A DNA stretch of 64,000 bases. It comes from Halobacillus salinus. GTDB lineage: Bacteria > Bacillota > Bacilli > Bacillales > Halobacillaceae. Where the stretch lies: NCBI RefSeq assembly GCF_004684905.1, contig NZ_SRJC01000005.1, positions 96,767 through 160,766 on the forward strand, in the 5' to 3' direction. The notes beneath the pieces are model-generated. The model had not been told where the DNA came from and searched no databases. It saw only the letters and a list, made by a program, of their open reading frames with translations. Shown piece by piece: positions 41,898-52,145 of the stretch (positions are counted from its first letter, which is position 1; each line of letters begins with the position of its first letter). Position numbers and translations under genes: made by a program.

Positions 41898-42839
41898 ATG
41901 AGTAGAGTAGAAAAGAGAAAAAAGAAAAAACGCGGTCGTTGGTGGAAGATTCTGTTATTGATTGTCCTAGTAATCGGTGGAGCAACGCTTGCTTACGGGT
42001 TCTCGGTTTATAGTGGTGCTAAGCAGACTGTCAATAAAGAAATGCATGAGCAAGTATCCTCTATAGATGTAACCCAAACGAAAGCAAAGATCGACAAGAG
42101 AGAACCGCTTAACATCCTCTTGATGGGGGTAGATGAGCGTGATGGGGACGTCGGTCGTTCTGATGCTTTAATGGTCATGACCGTTGACCCTGAGAATGAA
42201 CGCAGTCAGTTGATCAGTATTCCACGGGATACCCGTACAGAAATGGTAGGGAACGACCCTCAATCTGGTAACTTGGATAAGATCAACCACGCCTATGCCT
42301 TCGGGGGCACGGATATGGCTGTTCAAACAGTAGAGAACTTCCTAGATATCGAACTCGACTATTATGCGAAGGTCAATATGGAAGGGTTAGCCGATATGGT
42401 CGATGCCTTAGGTGGAATCACTGTCACAAACGACTTCCAATGGTCCCGTGCCGGTTTTAACTTCCCTGAAGGTGAATTGACGCTTAACGGAGAAGAGACG
42501 ATGCAATTCGTCCGAATGAGGAAACAAGACCCTAAAGGAGATCTAGGACGTAACGGGCGTCAACGTGAAGCTATTCAAGGCATCATGGAAAAAGGCGCGA
42601 ACATCGGTGCCGTGAATAAAATCGGAGATATTATGAACGTTCTCGGAAGTAACGTGAAAACAAACATGGACTTCGAAACGATGAGAAATCTTGCTCTCAA
42701 CTACAGCGATGCTAGAAAGAGTATGACAACGTATCAGATGTCCGGTTCGGGAACGAAAATCGGTGGAATCTATTACTTGCAAATTCCTGAACAAGAAGTC
42801 AATGATGTCCATAAGATGATCACTGACTATAACTCTTAA
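41898..42839 (+). CDS. LytR-CpsA-Psr (LCP) family wall-polymer ligase
   Basis: About 313 residues, single N-terminal membrane anchor (ILLLIVLVIGGATLAYGFSV) after a very basic start, then an extracellular LCP domain. LNILLMGVDERDGDVGRSDA, LISIPRDTRTEMVGN, DKINHAYAFGGTDMAV and FVRMRKQDPKGDLGRNGRQR are the pyrophosphate-binding segments of the family. LCP enzymes attach undecaprenyl-linked polymers (teichoic, teichuronic acid or capsule) to peptidoglycan. Here it is the obvious candidate to anchor one of the polymers made nearby (inference). ATG 41898 and GTG 41886 are both possible starts. Confidence 0.92.
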   Translation: MSRVEKRKKKKRGRWWKILLLIVLVIGGATLAYGFSVYSGAKQTVNKEMHEQVSSIDVTQTKAKIDKREPLNILLMGVDERDGDVGRSDALMVMTVDPENERSQLISIPRDTRTEMVGNDPQSGNLDKINHAYAFGGTDMAVQTVENFLDIELDYYAKVNMEGLADMVDALGGITVTNDFQWSRAGFNFPEGELTLNGEETMQFVRMRKQDPKGDLGRNGRQREAIQGIMEKGANIGAVNKIGDIMNVLGSNVKTNMDFETMRNLALNYSDARKSMTTYQMSGSGTKIGGIYYLQIPEQEVNDVHKMITDYNS

Positions 42840-42841
42840 AC

Positions 42842-42877
42842 AAAAAGCCTGGAACTGTTATCGTTCCAGGCTTTTTT
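42842..42877 (+). terminator. Hairpin terminator after the LCP gene
   Basis: AAAAAGCCTGGAAC at 42842-42855 pairs with GTTCCAGGCTTTTT at 42863-42876. Confidence 0.9.
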
Positions 42878-42998
42878 GCAACCTATCTCCAACCTAATGA
42901 ACTAATCCGTTCGAATGAGATTTACATGATTAGTAGAATTACACCATGAATAGTGCTATGATTCTTCCGTAAAACTATTCAATAGGGAGTCAAACCAT

Positions 42999-44060
42999 AT
43001 GAATGAACAAATCAAAAAACAAAATTTCTTTGAAGAGATACCTTTTGTCAGGGCAATTGCCTGTATGCTCGTCGTTCTCGTGCATACGTCCGCTCGGAAC
43101 TATGATGTCGATCACTTTATCAGCGACATCGGCATGTATTTCAACCAAATAGCGAGACTAGGTACACCGATATTCGCTGTCATAAGTGCCTTTTTACTAA
43201 CCAGTTCTGTCATCAAAAGAGGGTTCTCACTGAAGAAATTCGTTACCTCCAGAGCAGTGAAGATTCTGTCTCCATATATCATTTGGTCGTTCGTCTACCT
43301 TGCTTATAACAAAATCATTTTGGGTGCTGAGGTCTTTCCGAACTGGAAGCAGACGCTTGACTATTTCCTGCTAGGAGATGCCAGAACCCACTTATATTTC
43401 ATCGTAACGGTTATCCACTTTTACATTCTGTTTCCGTTCCTTCAGTTGATACGGAACCGAATGGCATTGATTGTGCTATTTCTATTGAGCACCGTCTTGA
43501 ACTATTTCTGGTTGAAAGATATGTATCCTGATTTAAGCGTCATCTTCGGCGAGTGGACCTATATCATCACGAACCGTTCGTTCATCTTCAACTGGATCAG
43601 CTTCTTCATGTTCGGCATGGTACTTGCTTACTTCTGGAAAGACGTACTGAAATTGATCAAGAAATACGAATGGATTGTGTATGGAATGGCTTTCGTCCTA
43701 TTCATTTTCGTATTCATGGAAATCCAACCAGGTGTCGTACTCAGTTCTTCAAGAGTCGAGAACCTATTCTATATCCCAGTGTTTGTGATTTTCCTACTCT
43801 TGGTATCGACATATGTCATCAAGCAGCCGATGTTGTTCAAACCGTTCAAGTTGATTGGTGACTACTCAATGGGAATTTACTTGGTTCACCCGCTCGTCCT
43901 GATTTTCATTGAGAAGCTCTTTCCGAATCTTTTCGTAAGAGCGCTTGGCATCTCGACTGCATTCGCACTAGCAATGTTAATTAGTGTTTTGATAATTAGA
44001 GGTATATCATTTTTGCCTAAATCGACATTTATCGTACCAATTCCTAAAATTAAGAGATAA
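42999..44060 (+). CDS. Acyltransferase 3 family membrane protein
   Basis: 353 residues with about ten membrane segments, fitting the AT3 (OafA/YrhL/WecH) family that O-acetylates or otherwise acylates extracellular sugars. The N-terminal FVRAIACMLVVLVHTSARNY holds the conserved R and H pair of the family; RLGTPIFAVISAFLLTSSVI and SMGIYLVHPLVLIFIEKL are also characteristic. Location between the LCP gene and the uronate genes suggests it decorates the same polymer. ATG at 42999 has SD GGGAG. Confidence 0.87.
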   Translation: MNEQIKKQNFFEEIPFVRAIACMLVVLVHTSARNYDVDHFISDIGMYFNQIARLGTPIFAVISAFLLTSSVIKRGFSLKKFVTSRAVKILSPYIIWSFVYLAYNKIILGAEVFPNWKQTLDYFLLGDARTHLYFIVTVIHFYILFPFLQLIRNRMALIVLFLLSTVLNYFWLKDMYPDLSVIFGEWTYIITNRSFIFNWISFFMFGMVLAYFWKDVLKLIKKYEWIVYGMAFVLFIFVFMEIQPGVVLSSSRVENLFYIPVFVIFLLLVSTYVIKQPMLFKPFKLIGDYSMGIYLVHPLVLIFIEKLFPNLFVRALGISTAFALAMLISVLIIRGISFLPKSTFIVPIPKIKR

Positions 44061-44131
44061 AATTGGTATAAATATGCTATAATGGCACTAGTTTTTTTAT
44101 GAAAGTAGTAAAAGTCGAGGAGGATTTATTT

Positions 44132-45481
44132 ATGAAGATTGCTGTAGCCGGAACCGGTTATGTAGGACTGGTAGCAGGTGTGTGTTTCGCAGAAATGGGA
44201 CACCAAGTTGTCTGTGTTGATATAGATGAAAAAAAGGTGGAAGTTATGAAGTCTGGAGTCTCCCCTATTTATGAGGAAGGACTTCAGGATTTAATGCGCA
44301 AGAACTACGCTGCGGGTCGGATTGATTATACAACGGATTATGCTTCAGCGTACAAAGATGCGGATGCTGTCTTCCTTGGAGTCGGTACACCGGAACTTCC
44401 AGACGGTTCAGCTGATTTGTCTTATATTGCGACAGCAGCCAGACAAGTGGCGGAGAACGTTGAAAAAGACTCTCTTGTAGTCGTGAAGTCTACAGTACCA
44501 GTTGGTACAAATGACAAAGTAGATCAATTCATCCAAGACTTCTTAGTTCACGACGTTCATGTCGAAGTGGCTTCAAACCCTGAGTTCCTAGCGCAGGGAT
44601 CTGCCGTTTACGATACACTCCACGCTGAGCGAGTTATTATCGGTACTGAAACGGCATGGGCAGAAGATCGTTTGAAAGCTATTTACGAGCCTTTCAACCT
44701 TCCAATTGTTTCTGTTAACCGTCGTTCGGCAGAAATGATCAAATATGCTTCCAACGATTTCTTAGCATTAAAGATTTCTTATATGAACGACATTGCTAAC
44801 CTATGTGAATTAGTAGGTGCGGATATTCAGGATGTAGCAGAAGGAATGAGCTATGACGAGCGCATCGGCTCGAAATTCCTTAACGCAGGAATTGGTTTTG
44901 GTGGTTCTTGTTTCCCGAAAGATACCAAGGCGTTGGATTACTTGGCTGACCAGAACGGTTACGAACTTCAGACCGTTAAAGCTGCAATTGGTGTCAATAC
45001 CAAGCAGAAAACCGCATTATTCAGAAAAGCGAGTAATCGTCTGATCACCTTTAGTGGATTGAAAGTCGCTGTGCTCGGGCTCACATTCAAGCCGGGTACA
45101 GATGATTTGCGAGAGGCTCCTTCACTAGATAACGTGCCTCTTTTGTTATCGAAAGGTGCCGACATTTATGCCTATGATCCAGTAGGTGCTGACAACTTTG
45201 CCAAACTCTATCCGGAGGGTCCAAATGATCGTGGATCCATTACTTATGTAAATGATGTAGAAGAAGCGTTAAAAGATGCGAATGTATGCTTCATCTTTAC
45301 GGAGTGGGGAGAAGTGAAAGCAATTCAACCGGAACAGTTCAACGAATTGATGCGCACACCACTCGTATTTGATGGACGAAATATTCATCCGATTGAGGAA
45401 ATGGAGAACAGTGGAGTGGAGTATCATTCCATTGGAAGAAAAACTGTTAAAAGTCAGCTAAGAAGTGGTGTTTCACAATGA
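44132..45481 (+). CDS. ugd: UDP-glucose 6-dehydrogenase
   Basis: 449 residues. Oxidises UDP-glucose to UDP-glucuronate. The Rossmann motif MKIAVAGTGYVGLVAGVCFA opens the protein at ATG 44132, which follows GAGGAGGA; the frame from 44099 adds 11 residues not seen in the family. The catalytic cysteine is in NAGIGFGGSCFPKDTKALDY, with NPEFLAQGSAVYDTLHAERV and VLGLTFKPGTDDLREAPSLD. It overlaps the epimerase gene by 4 nt (ATGA), so the two act in sequence. Confidence 0.95.
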   Translation: MKIAVAGTGYVGLVAGVCFAEMGHQVVCVDIDEKKVEVMKSGVSPIYEEGLQDLMRKNYAAGRIDYTTDYASAYKDADAVFLGVGTPELPDGSADLSYIATAARQVAENVEKDSLVVVKSTVPVGTNDKVDQFIQDFLVHDVHVEVASNPEFLAQGSAVYDTLHAERVIIGTETAWAEDRLKAIYEPFNLPIVSVNRRSAEMIKYASNDFLALKISYMNDIANLCELVGADIQDVAEGMSYDERIGSKFLNAGIGFGGSCFPKDTKALDYLADQNGYELQTVKAAIGVNTKQKTALFRKASNRLITFSGLKVAVLGLTFKPGTDDLREAPSLDNVPLLLSKGADIYAYDPVGADNFAKLYPEGPNDRGSITYVNDVEEALKDANVCFIFTEWGEVKAIQPEQFNELMRTPLVFDGRNIHPIEEMENSGVEYHSIGRKTVKSQLRSGVSQ

Positions 45482-46518
45482 GTAACCTACCTTTAGATGT
45501 AAATAAAACATACCTAGTTACTGGTGCAGCAGGCTTTATAGGTTTTTATCTATCCAAGAAACTTCTTGATCAAGGGTGCCGAGTTATTGGTCTGGATAAT
45601 ATGAATGAATATTATGATGTGCAGTTGAAGCATGATCGTTTAGACCAACTGACTCCATATGATTCTTTCAAGTTTATAAAAGGGGATTTAGCTGATAAAA
45701 CGCTAATCGAAAACCTCTTTAAAGAGAATGTGCCGGATATTGTCATCAATCTGGCTGCTCAAGCAGGAGTAAGATACTCTATTGAGAATCCGGATGCATA
45801 TATGCAGAGCAATGTAATTGGATTCTATAACATCCTAGAAGCTTGTCGCCATTATCCAGTCGACCATCTTGTTTATGCATCGTCCAGTTCTGTTTATGGC
45901 GCCAACAAGAAAGTACCATTCGAAGAATCGGACTTTGTAGACCATCCGGTTTCTCTGTATGCTTCGACGAAGAAATCTAATGAGTTGATGGCTCACACGT
46001 ACAGTCATCTTTATGATATCCCGGCGACAGGGCTACGCTTCTTTACAGTTTATGGCCCGATGGGGCGTCCTGATATGGCCTATTTTGGTTTCACAGACAA
46101 GTATTTCGCTGAAGAACCGATAAAGATATTCAACAACGGAGACTTCGAAAATGATTTATATCGCGACTTCACGTACATTGATGATATCGTAATTGGTATT
46201 GAGAGGTTATTGAGCACTAAACCGACTGGTGATGTACAGCATGCTGTCTACAATATAGGAAATAACAACCCAGAGAAACTGATGGATTTCATCTTCACTC
46301 TGGAAAAAGCCTTATCTACAGCACTTGAGGAAAACATTGAATTTGAGAAAGTGTATGAGCCGATCAAGCCAGGCGATGTTCCTGCAACATACGCATCGAC
46401 TGATTTGCTTCAAGAGGCTGTTGGCTTCAAACCACAGACATCCATCGAAGAAGGATTGACTAAGTTCGCGAAATGGTATGTGGAGTATTATCAAAAGAAG
46501 AATTCTGTAAAAGCATAA
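45478..46518 (+). CDS. NAD-dependent epimerase, UDP-glucuronate 4-epimerase type
   Basis: 346 residues, extended SDR fold. NAD motif TGAAGFIGFYLSKKLLDQGC at the N-terminus. The catalytic Ser and Tyr-x3-Lys are in YASSSSVYGANKKVPFEESD and SLYASTKKSNELMAHTYSHL; RFFTVYGPMGRPDMAYFGFT is typical of the UDP-GlcA epimerase subgroup. Gene overlap with ugd implies that the substrate is UDP-glucuronate and the product UDP-galacturonate. A related epimerase specificity cannot be excluded by eye. Confidence 0.88.
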   Translation: MSNLPLDVNKTYLVTGAAGFIGFYLSKKLLDQGCRVIGLDNMNEYYDVQLKHDRLDQLTPYDSFKFIKGDLADKTLIENLFKENVPDIVINLAAQAGVRYSIENPDAYMQSNVIGFYNILEACRHYPVDHLVYASSSSVYGANKKVPFEESDFVDHPVSLYASTKKSNELMAHTYSHLYDIPATGLRFFTVYGPMGRPDMAYFGFTDKYFAEEPIKIFNNGDFENDLYRDFTYIDDIVIGIERLLSTKPTGDVQHAVYNIGNNNPEKLMDFIFTLEKALSTALEENIEFEKVYEPIKPGDVPATYASTDLLQEAVGFKPQTSIEEGLTKFAKWYVEYYQKKNSVKA

Positions 46519-46530
46519 ATGAACAACATG

Positions 46531-46567
46531 AAGTCCTCAGTCGTGCCAGCGAATGGGGGCTTTTTTA
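46531..46567 (+). terminator. Weak hairpin terminator
   Basis: AGTCCTCA pairs with TGGGGGCT through G-U pairs around a long loop, followed by TTTTTT. Tentative. Confidence 0.45.
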
Positions 46568-46665
46568 TTAGTTGAATCAGAGAAGATATATTGTTTTTTC
46601 AGTGGATGCTTTATAAAATAGAATAGAATGGTTTGATTGCAAGTGAACTTCTATATGGAGGAAGG

Positions 46666-47505
46666 ATGAACAAATTGACATTGTCATACATACAACTAGG
46701 CATTATCGCTTATGTTGCATTATTGCACTTGATTATTCTATTGCTGAGCATTCGACATTTTCGACAAGTAAAAAAACTACATGAGAACGTGAATAACTTT
46801 AAGAATGAGATACAGCAGGAGAGTTATGACGAGTTTGTTTTCAAACAGAACCGCAACCATGAAACGCTCGTACAGTCATTAAAGAGAGACTGGTCTGAAT
46901 CTGCTGATGAGTTGAAAGAAGTATTGGAGGGAGTACTGGAAGAAACCTCTATTCCTCAGAATCATTTAGACGAAGACAGCATTGAAGTGAAGAAAGAGCA
47001 ATGGCTGCGTCTCATTAAATCGAAAAAACTGCAATGGCAAGACAAGTGGGATGCCGTCTTAAGTGCTCTACATAAATATCCCAACCACCGACCGTTTATA
47101 GAAGTATTCCGAGAGATTTCTGAAGAAAACTCTATCGATCAAAGGAAACTGGACCAAAGTAAACAGGTGGCAGAGCGATACTTTGAAACCTGCCAGGCCG
47201 AAGACTTCCATGATGCCAAGCAATTTTACGAAGAAGTACATACTGAAAAAATTGAGGAGGAACCGTCTGCTCCTCCACAGGAAGAAAAGTGGATTAAACA
47301 AATGGAATATATCATCACTAAAATGAAAGAGAAGAACGTCGTCAACCCAGCGCTCTTAAGCCAATTGAAAAAACTGAATGTGCAAATACAAGTAGACGAA
47401 CTCCAAAACCATCCAGGCCTCATGCTGCGCTACCAGACAGCAATGAAAGAAGTGAAAAGACTCAACGATCTTTCGCGCGCCACTAAAGAGCCGGTGCTCC
47501 GATAA
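46666..47505 (+). CDS. Membrane-anchored cytoplasmic coiled-coil protein, unknown
   Basis: 279 residues from ATG 46666, behind GGAGGAAGG. One N-terminal membrane helix (LGIIAYVALLHLIILLLSIR), then a long charged, helical cytoplasmic or extracellular domain with coiled-coil character (VKKLHENVNNFKNEIQQ, SKQVAERYFETCQAE), a Pro-rich spacer (EEEPSAPPQEEKW) and a helical tail. No family recognised. It sits alone between the uronate genes and the YwqE-type phosphatase, so a link to polymer synthesis or its kinase control is possible but not shown. An upstream TTG at 46633 is less likely. Confidence 0.6.
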   Translation: MNKLTLSYIQLGIIAYVALLHLIILLLSIRHFRQVKKLHENVNNFKNEIQQESYDEFVFKQNRNHETLVQSLKRDWSESADELKEVLEGVLEETSIPQNHLDEDSIEVKKEQWLRLIKSKKLQWQDKWDAVLSALHKYPNHRPFIEVFREISEENSIDQRKLDQSKQVAERYFETCQAEDFHDAKQFYEEVHTEKIEEEPSAPPQEEKWIKQMEYIITKMKEKNVVNPALLSQLKKLNVQIQVDELQNHPGLMLRYQTAMKEVKRLNDLSRATKEPVLR

Positions 47506-47708
47506 ATATGAGTCGGAAATTTCCGTCTGGGACGATTCTCATTCTAGAATAATCATTAACTAAGACATACTACCCAAGTATGTCTTTTTTTGTTATATTC
47601 TGTCGAATTAATACTAATTATATATAAAAGTTTTAGTATAAATATATTGGGAATAGTGATAAAATAGGCTTATTATTCAGAAATAATTACTAGATAAGGA
47701 GGGAAGTT

Positions 47709-48476
47709 ATGATTGATATTCATAGTCATCTGTTACCAGGTGTCGATGATGGCTCCGAAACCTTCAATGAAAGCATAGAAATGGCGAAGAAGGCATTGGA
47801 AGACGGAATCGATACAATTGTAGCGACGCCTCATCACCGGAATGAATTGTATGATAATTATAAAAATGATATAAAACTTCAAGTTTCTGAGTTAAATCGG
47901 AAGCTTAAAGAAGAGAATGTTCCAGTGAAGGTGTTGCCTGGACAAGAAATCCATCTCCACGGAGAGTTAATGACAGGAATCAAAGAAGACGAAATCATAT
48001 CGCTTGGTGGTGATTCGAACTTTTTATTGATCGAATTTCCGACAAGCCATGTGCCGCGATATGCGAACCAAATGTTGTATGACCTTCAAATTGAGGGTTA
48101 TCGTCCAATCATTGCACACCCTGAACGAAACCAAGAAATCCTTGAACAGCCAGACGTTCTTTATTCATTGGTGAAGAAAGGTGCATTCGCTCAAGTGAAT
48201 GCTGGAAGTTTGTGTGGAGATCACGGAAGTAAAGTGAAGAAGTTGTCCTATCAATTAATCGAGCACAACTTAGCCCATTTAGTGGCATCTGATGCGCACC
48301 GGGTAGACAAGAAGAGCTTTCGTTTGTCTGAAGCCTATTCAAAAGTGGAGAAGAAATTAGGTTCTGAATTCCAATACATGCTGATGGAAAATGCTCAAGC
48401 CGTCGTGGATGGTGACCCGCTAATTTTAGAGCCACCTCGACACATTAGAAATTCTAAGGTTTTCGGTCTGTTTTAA
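47709..48476 (+). CDS. PHP-type protein-tyrosine phosphatase (YwqE/CpsB/CapC family)
   Basis: 255 residues. The PHP metal-site motifs are in order: MIDIHSHLLPGVDDGSETF, IVATPHHRNELY, PGQEIHLHGEL, LLIEFPTSHVP, PIIAHPERNQE and LVASDAHRVDKK. It reverses the tyrosine phosphorylation of CpsD-type kinases that control polysaccharide chain assembly. The matching kinase pair lies 15 kb away at 62407-63859. Bacillus normally has them together, so the split order is a local oddity. Confidence 0.92.
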   Translation: MIDIHSHLLPGVDDGSETFNESIEMAKKALEDGIDTIVATPHHRNELYDNYKNDIKLQVSELNRKLKEENVPVKVLPGQEIHLHGELMTGIKEDEIISLGGDSNFLLIEFPTSHVPRYANQMLYDLQIEGYRPIIAHPERNQEILEQPDVLYSLVKKGAFAQVNAGSLCGDHGSKVKKLSYQLIEHNLAHLVASDAHRVDKKSFRLSEAYSKVEKKLGSEFQYMLMENAQAVVDGDPLILEPPRHIRNSKVFGLF

Positions 48477-48496
48477 AAATAAAGAAATAGTTATAT

Positions 48497-48535
48497 AATA
48501 AGCGAGGTCGGGAGTGAACCCGACCTCGCTTATTT
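48497..48535 (+). terminator. Hairpin terminator
   Basis: AAGCGAGGTCGGG at 48500-48512 pairs with CCCGACCTCGCTT at 48519-48531, followed by ATTTA. Confidence 0.85.
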
Positions 48536-48633
48536 AGGTTCGACAAATACCGAGTCGATTACTTACATATTTAATCCATATCGTTTATACTAATAAAGGA
48601 TTGAACAAGTGTACAAAAACAGGAGGTAACACC

Positions 48634-50118
48634 GTGAAACCTTTAGATTTTCAAGATGTGAGTGGAATCCATTCCATGGAGAACATGACGTTCGTATTAT
48701 TTGGAGCAACAGGTGATTTGGCCAAACGGAAAATCTATCCTGCTTTATATAACCTATACTTAGATGGCAAACTGCCACAGTCCATTTCTGTCATCGGGCT
48801 TGGACGCACGCCATTATCAAGTGAGGATCTTCAGGCACAAATTCACGAAGCGCTGAATGAATTCTCTAGAAGAGACGTGCTGCGTGACAATGTGCAGGAC
48901 TTCCTTAATAAATTCCGTTACTTCATTTTCGATGCGATGAAAGAAGAGTCGTACGAGAACTTGAGAGCATTTATGGAAGAGCGTGAAGCAGAACTAGGAA
49001 TTCCGGATAACCGTCTATTCTACCTATCTGTTGCGCCTCGCTTGATTGACAACATCGTCAAACAACTTGATGCAAGTGGAATCAGCCGTACGGGAGGCTG
49101 GCGTCGTCTGATCGTCGAGAAACCGTTCGGAACGGACTTGGCTTCAGCTCGCGAACTGAACGCATCTTTGAAAGAAGTCTTTGTAGAAGAAGAAATTTAT
49201 CGTATAGATCACTATCTCGGTAAACCGATGGTGCAGAACATCGAATCTCTGATTCGTCCGAACCCTATCCTGCAGGCACTATGGGATCATAAACAAATCT
49301 CCAATGTACAAATCACAGCAAGTGAAACTGTCGGAGTCGGATCCCGCGCTTCTTATTACGACAAAGCCGGAGCTATCCGTGATATGGTGCAAAACCATTT
49401 GTTACAATTAGTCATGATGACGGCTGTACACCATGAACGTAAATTGACATCTGATCAGATCGAGCAGAAGAAGCGTGAGATCATGGAATCAATCAATCCT
49501 GTCTCCGATGAAGATTTGCAGAACAATATCATCCGTGGTCAGTATCAAGCTGGTGTCGTTTCTGGCAAGGCTGTAAAAGGCTATCAAGATGAGGATGGTG
49601 TAGAAGACGACTCTACAAATGACACGTTCTTTGCAGCTAAGTTATGCATCAATAATGAACACTGGAGTGGCATCCCGTTCTACATCCGTACAGGTAAACG
49701 AATGGATCAGAAATCCACTCGTATCGTCATCGAGTTTAAACAAGACTCCGATGCGGAGAAAGATGTTGGTATCGTTTCCAATTTGTTGGTAATCGAGATC
49801 AACCCGAATGAGAGTGTATCCTTAAGAGTGAACGTAGCCGATCACTCCAGCGAGAAGTTCGAACCGACCTATATCGGATTTTCCAAACATCCAGGTCATC
49901 AGCCGGAAGCGTACGAACGTCTCCTTTATGATGGCATGATCGGTGATTCAACCTTCTTTGCACACTGGCATGAAGTTGAATTATCATGGGAATGGGTACA
50001 ACCGATATTGGATGCTTTCGCGAACGATGAAGCACCGCTTCATACGTATCCAGCCGGTTCAACAGGACCAGATGCGTCCCACGAACTGATTGAGCGCGAC
50101 GGCTTTGAATGGAACTAA
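48634..50118 (+). CDS. zwf: Glucose-6-phosphate 1-dehydrogenase
   Basis: 494 residues. First step of the oxidative pentose-phosphate pathway, giving NADPH. Coenzyme motif FVLFGATGDLAKRKIYPAL; active-site RIDHYLGKPMVQNIESL with the lysine and histidine of the family; FGTDLASARELNASLKEVF. GTG at 48634 follows AGGAGGTAACACC; the upstream TTG at 48601 has no SD. gndA follows 21 nt after the stop. Confidence 0.96.
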   Translation: MKPLDFQDVSGIHSMENMTFVLFGATGDLAKRKIYPALYNLYLDGKLPQSISVIGLGRTPLSSEDLQAQIHEALNEFSRRDVLRDNVQDFLNKFRYFIFDAMKEESYENLRAFMEEREAELGIPDNRLFYLSVAPRLIDNIVKQLDASGISRTGGWRRLIVEKPFGTDLASARELNASLKEVFVEEEIYRIDHYLGKPMVQNIESLIRPNPILQALWDHKQISNVQITASETVGVGSRASYYDKAGAIRDMVQNHLLQLVMMTAVHHERKLTSDQIEQKKREIMESINPVSDEDLQNNIIRGQYQAGVVSGKAVKGYQDEDGVEDDSTNDTFFAAKLCINNEHWSGIPFYIRTGKRMDQKSTRIVIEFKQDSDAEKDVGIVSNLLVIEINPNESVSLRVNVADHSSEKFEPTYIGFSKHPGHQPEAYERLLYDGMIGDSTFFAHWHEVELSWEWVQPILDAFANDEAPLHTYPAGSTGPDASHELIERDGFEWN

Positions 50119-50139
50119 GATGAGAGGGGCGAAAGTTTA

Positions 50140-51546
50140 ATGGCAAAACAGAACATGGGTGTGATTGGCCTCGGCGTTATGGGTGCCAATCTCGCCCTCA
50201 ATATGGAAGACAGCGGTTATACCGTAGCAATTCATGACTACTGGACAGACCGTGTAGACGAACTTGTAAAAGAAAATGAAGGTAAGAATATTCAAGGTGC
50301 TCATACTGTCGAAGAATTCATCGACTCCCTTGAAAAACCGAGAAAAATTTTGATGATGGTCAAAGCAGGAGACGTAACGGACAAGGTCATCCAGTCTCTT
50401 GTTCCTCACCTTGAAGAAGGCGACATCCTCATCGACGGTGGAAACACTTACTATGAAGATACAGAACGCCGTGCTGAAGAGCTGAAAGACACTGGAATCC
50501 ATTTCATCGGTACTGGATTCTCAGGTGGAGAAGTCGGCGCTCGTACCGGCCCATCTATCATGCCTGGTGGCCCAGCTGAGGCATACAAGGAAGTTCAGCC
50601 AATTTTCGATGCAATTTCTGCGAAAGTTGACGGCGAACCTTGCAGCACGCACATCGGTCTTGGCGGTGCTGGTCACTATGTGAAAATGGTACACAACGGT
50701 ATCGAGTACGGTGACATGCAGCTTATTTGTGAAGCGTACTTCATGATGAAGAACGTACTTGGCCTATCTGCAGAAGAACTTCACGAAGTCTTCAAAGAGT
50801 GGAACGAAGGTGAACTGAACAGTTACTTAATCGAAATCACAGCGGATATCTTCACGAAAGTGGACGAAGAAACTGGTAAGCCGCTTGTCGAAGTTATTCT
50901 TGATACAGCCGGACAAAAAGGAACTGGTAAATGGACAAGCATCAGCGCGCTTGAACTTGGTACACCACTTCCGATCATTACAGAGTCCGTATTCGCACGC
51001 TTCGTATCAGCAATGAAAGAAGAGCGCGAACGAGCAAGCGAAGTATTGCAAGGACCAGAAATGAAGTTCGAAGGCGACAAGCAAGAAGCAATTGAATCTA
51101 TCCGCAAAGCGTTGTACATGAGCAAAATCTGCTCTTACGCTCAAGGGTTCGCACAAATGCAAGCTATGTCCGCAGAAAAAGGCTGGGAACTTGCTTACGG
51201 TAACATCGCATCCATCTTCCGAGGCGGTTGCATCATCCGTGCCCAGTTCCTGAACGACATCAAAGCAGCATACGACCGTACACCGGATATCGACAACCTG
51301 CTTCTTGATGACTACTTCAAGGACATCGCACACAAATACCAGCAAGACCTTCGTAACACGCTGAGCCTAGCTATACAAAATGGCGTACCGGTTCCAGCGC
51401 TATCAAGCGCTCTTGCATACTTCGACAGCTACCGTACAGCGAAGCTTCCAGCTAACTTGCTGCAAGCTCAACGTGACTACTTCGGTGCACACACGTACCA
51501 ACGCATCGACAAAGAAGGTACCTTCCACACTGAATGGACGAAATAA
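50140..51546 (+). CDS. gndA: 6-phosphogluconate dehydrogenase, decarboxylating
   Basis: 468 residues. Oxidises 6-phosphogluconate to ribulose-5-phosphate. NADP motif [20 protein letters not shown], catalytic [20 protein letters not shown], active-site signature [20 protein letters not shown], and the C-terminal swapped tail ([20 protein letters not shown]). It forms a two-gene operon with zwf, pairing the two NADPH-forming steps. Confidence 0.96.
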   Translation: MAKQNMGVIGLGVMGANLALNMEDSGYTVAIHDYWTDRVDELVKENEGKNIQGAHTVEEFIDSLEKPRKILMMVKAGDVTDKVIQSLVPHLEEGDILIDGGNTYYEDTERRAEELKDTGIHFIGTGFSGGEVGARTGPSIMPGGPAEAYKEVQPIFDAISAKVDGEPCSTHIGLGGAGHYVKMVHNGIEYGDMQLICEAYFMMKNVLGLSAEELHEVFKEWNEGELNSYLIEITADIFTKVDEETGKPLVEVILDTAGQKGTGKWTSISALELGTPLPIITESVFARFVSAMKEERERASEVLQGPEMKFEGDKQEAIESIRKALYMSKICSYAQGFAQMQAMSAEKGWELAYGNIASIFRGGCIIRAQFLNDIKAAYDRTPDIDNLLLDDYFKDIAHKYQQDLRNTLSLAIQNGVPVPALSSALAYFDSYRTAKLPANLLQAQRDYFGAHTYQRIDKEGTFHTEWTK

Positions 51547-51550
51547 GATT

Positions 51551-51662
51551 GGGGACAGGGACTTTGTCCCACCTAGATATAGAAAGGATGACTTCGCTAA
51601 GGAGTCATCCTTTTTTTGTGCTCATTTATATGGTTTGGTGGCGGGACAGAGTCCCTGTCCCC
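51551..51662. repeat. Inverted GGGGACA repeat pair around a terminator
   Basis: GGGGACAGGGACTTTGTCCC at 51551-51570 and GGGACAGAGTCCCTGTCCCC at 51643-51662 are inverted copies. They lie either side of the gndA terminator at 51583-51617. Related half-pairs bracket the terminator at 58472, and a similar TTGGGGACGGTTCTCGTG is at about 40347. The following stretch to 52145 is AT-rich and shows no gene. Confidence 0.7.
51583..51617 (+). terminator. Hairpin terminator after gndA
   Basis: AAAGGATGACT at 51583-51593 pairs with AGTCATCCTTT at 51603-51613, within a T-run. Confidence 0.9.
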
Positions 51663-52145
51663 GGAGATCTCCCAGATTTCCTCTCTTACAATTTGGTTAT
51701 TGCTTAGTCTAGAATGGTCACTTATAAGCTCTCTCACTGACATGTGACACTGAACTAGACTACGGAAGGTCACTGATAGTGAGTATCGCTGCCATTATCG
51801 TATTCAGTGGTGCTCAAAAGGTCAAAGAGAACTCTCTTACATTACATATTCAAACGCAAGATCGAAAAAAATGTCACATAGAATGAGGTGACAATCAGAA
51901 TAGTTCCTTGCACCTGGAATAAATCAAATAAGTGCTGAAAGCTACCCGATTCATAGGAAAAATATTTATTCATAATGAGTCATCTTTCTGTGAAAATATC
52001 AATCTATGTACATATTTTTTTGAAAAGAATGTCGAAATGATTGAATTATGAGAAAAATATGAATAAAATTGATTAGAGACTAGTGGAAAGGAGTGGAAAT
52101 TGTAGATTCGTAGTTTTTCTAAGAAGAAAAGAGGAGGAAAAAAGT

